This document shows, one piece after another, positions 63,946-64,000 of a stretch of DNA of 64,000 bases. The position numbers and the translations under genes are program-made. Each line of letters begins with the position of its first letter. Position 1 is the first letter of the stretch. Origin of the DNA: Bradyrhizobium arachidis (GTDB taxonomy: Bacteria > Pseudomonadota > Alphaproteobacteria > Rhizobiales > Xanthobacteraceae); assembly GCF_015291705.1 (NCBI RefSeq), contig NZ_CP030050.1:6882001-6946000 (forward strand), in the 5' to 3' direction. The notes under the pieces were generated by a model, which was not told the DNA's origin, searched no databases, and saw only the letters and a list, made by a program, of their open reading frames with translations.

Positions 63946-64000
63946 ATGATTTCGCAAGAAGCCAAGCTGAAGGGTCGCATCCTCTACATCGTAAACGAGG
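63946..64000 (+). CDS. 5' end of a gene leaving the window
   Basis: An ATG at 63946 opens a frame reading MISQEAKLKGRILYIVNE before the window ends. The short start resembles GT4 glycosyltransferases (a first beta strand RILYIVNE followed in that family by the GT loop). Only 18 codons are visible, so the product is not certain. Confidence 0.4.
   Translation, partial: MISQEAKLKGRILYIVNE

Overview
The window is high-GC DNA from an alphaproteobacterium. Several things point to a Bradyrhizobium-like member of the Hyphomicrobiales: two separate branched-chain-type (Liv) ABC transporter loci, a metK-ahcY pair, a caspase-like TPR protein, short interspersed hairpin repeats of the kind common in Bradyrhizobium and Rhodopseudomonas, and a large ABC-transporter-dependent O-antigen locus. 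No rRNA, tRNA, CRISPR array, phage or intact insertion sequence was recognised. The genus is an inference from gene content, not from a marker gene.

Left part (1-36.4 kb) is core metabolism and transport. It starts with a tiny 51-residue gene, then a LysR regulator facing a set of an SDR (whose catalytic Tyr is replaced), a tautomerase and an MFS exporter, and then a Baeyer-Villiger-type monooxygenase. The methyl cycle follows: ahcY and metK with an unusual HTH-methyltransferase upstream. Next come a secreted TPR-caspase protein, a MetE-like protein at the end of a first liv operon (livKHMGF order), a small lipoprotein, purU, a HemD-like protein, a peroxiredoxin-like protein, a 1102-residue zinc-ribbon/cyclase/ATPase/TPR protein, an MFS protein and a Crp/Fnr regulator. 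A second liv operon (livG-acyl-CoA ligase-livH-livM-livK-livF) carries an AMP-forming ligase inside it, suggesting uptake plus CoA activation of an organic acid. A sugar epimerase of the AGE family and a PaaK-like ligase close this part.

Middle part (36.4-44 kb) is a patchwork of variable composition. It holds gmhB, a broken gene coupled to it, a gene-poor 1.4-kb stretch, gmd-fcl (GDP-L-fucose), a methyltransferase, and an AT-rich epimerase gene whose 3' end is fused to an antisense remnant of a second gmd.

Right part (44-64 kb) is a surface polysaccharide (O-antigen) locus. Nucleotide-sugar genes encode a UDP-HexNAc 6-dehydrogenase, a UDP-uronate 4-epimerase, and a WbpB/WbpD/WbpE-like set for a 2,3-diacetamido uronic acid. 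Two AsnB-type amidotransferases could amidate uronic acids. A long minus-strand operon (asnB, wzm, wzt with a cargo-binding C-terminus, a TylF-like methyltransferase, a methyltransferase-glycosyltransferase fusion, another glycosyltransferase, a methyltransferase and a GT4) would assemble, cap and export the chain. Upstream lies a winged-helix regulator gene with two copies of a GTTCA-N5-TGAAC box in its own leader.
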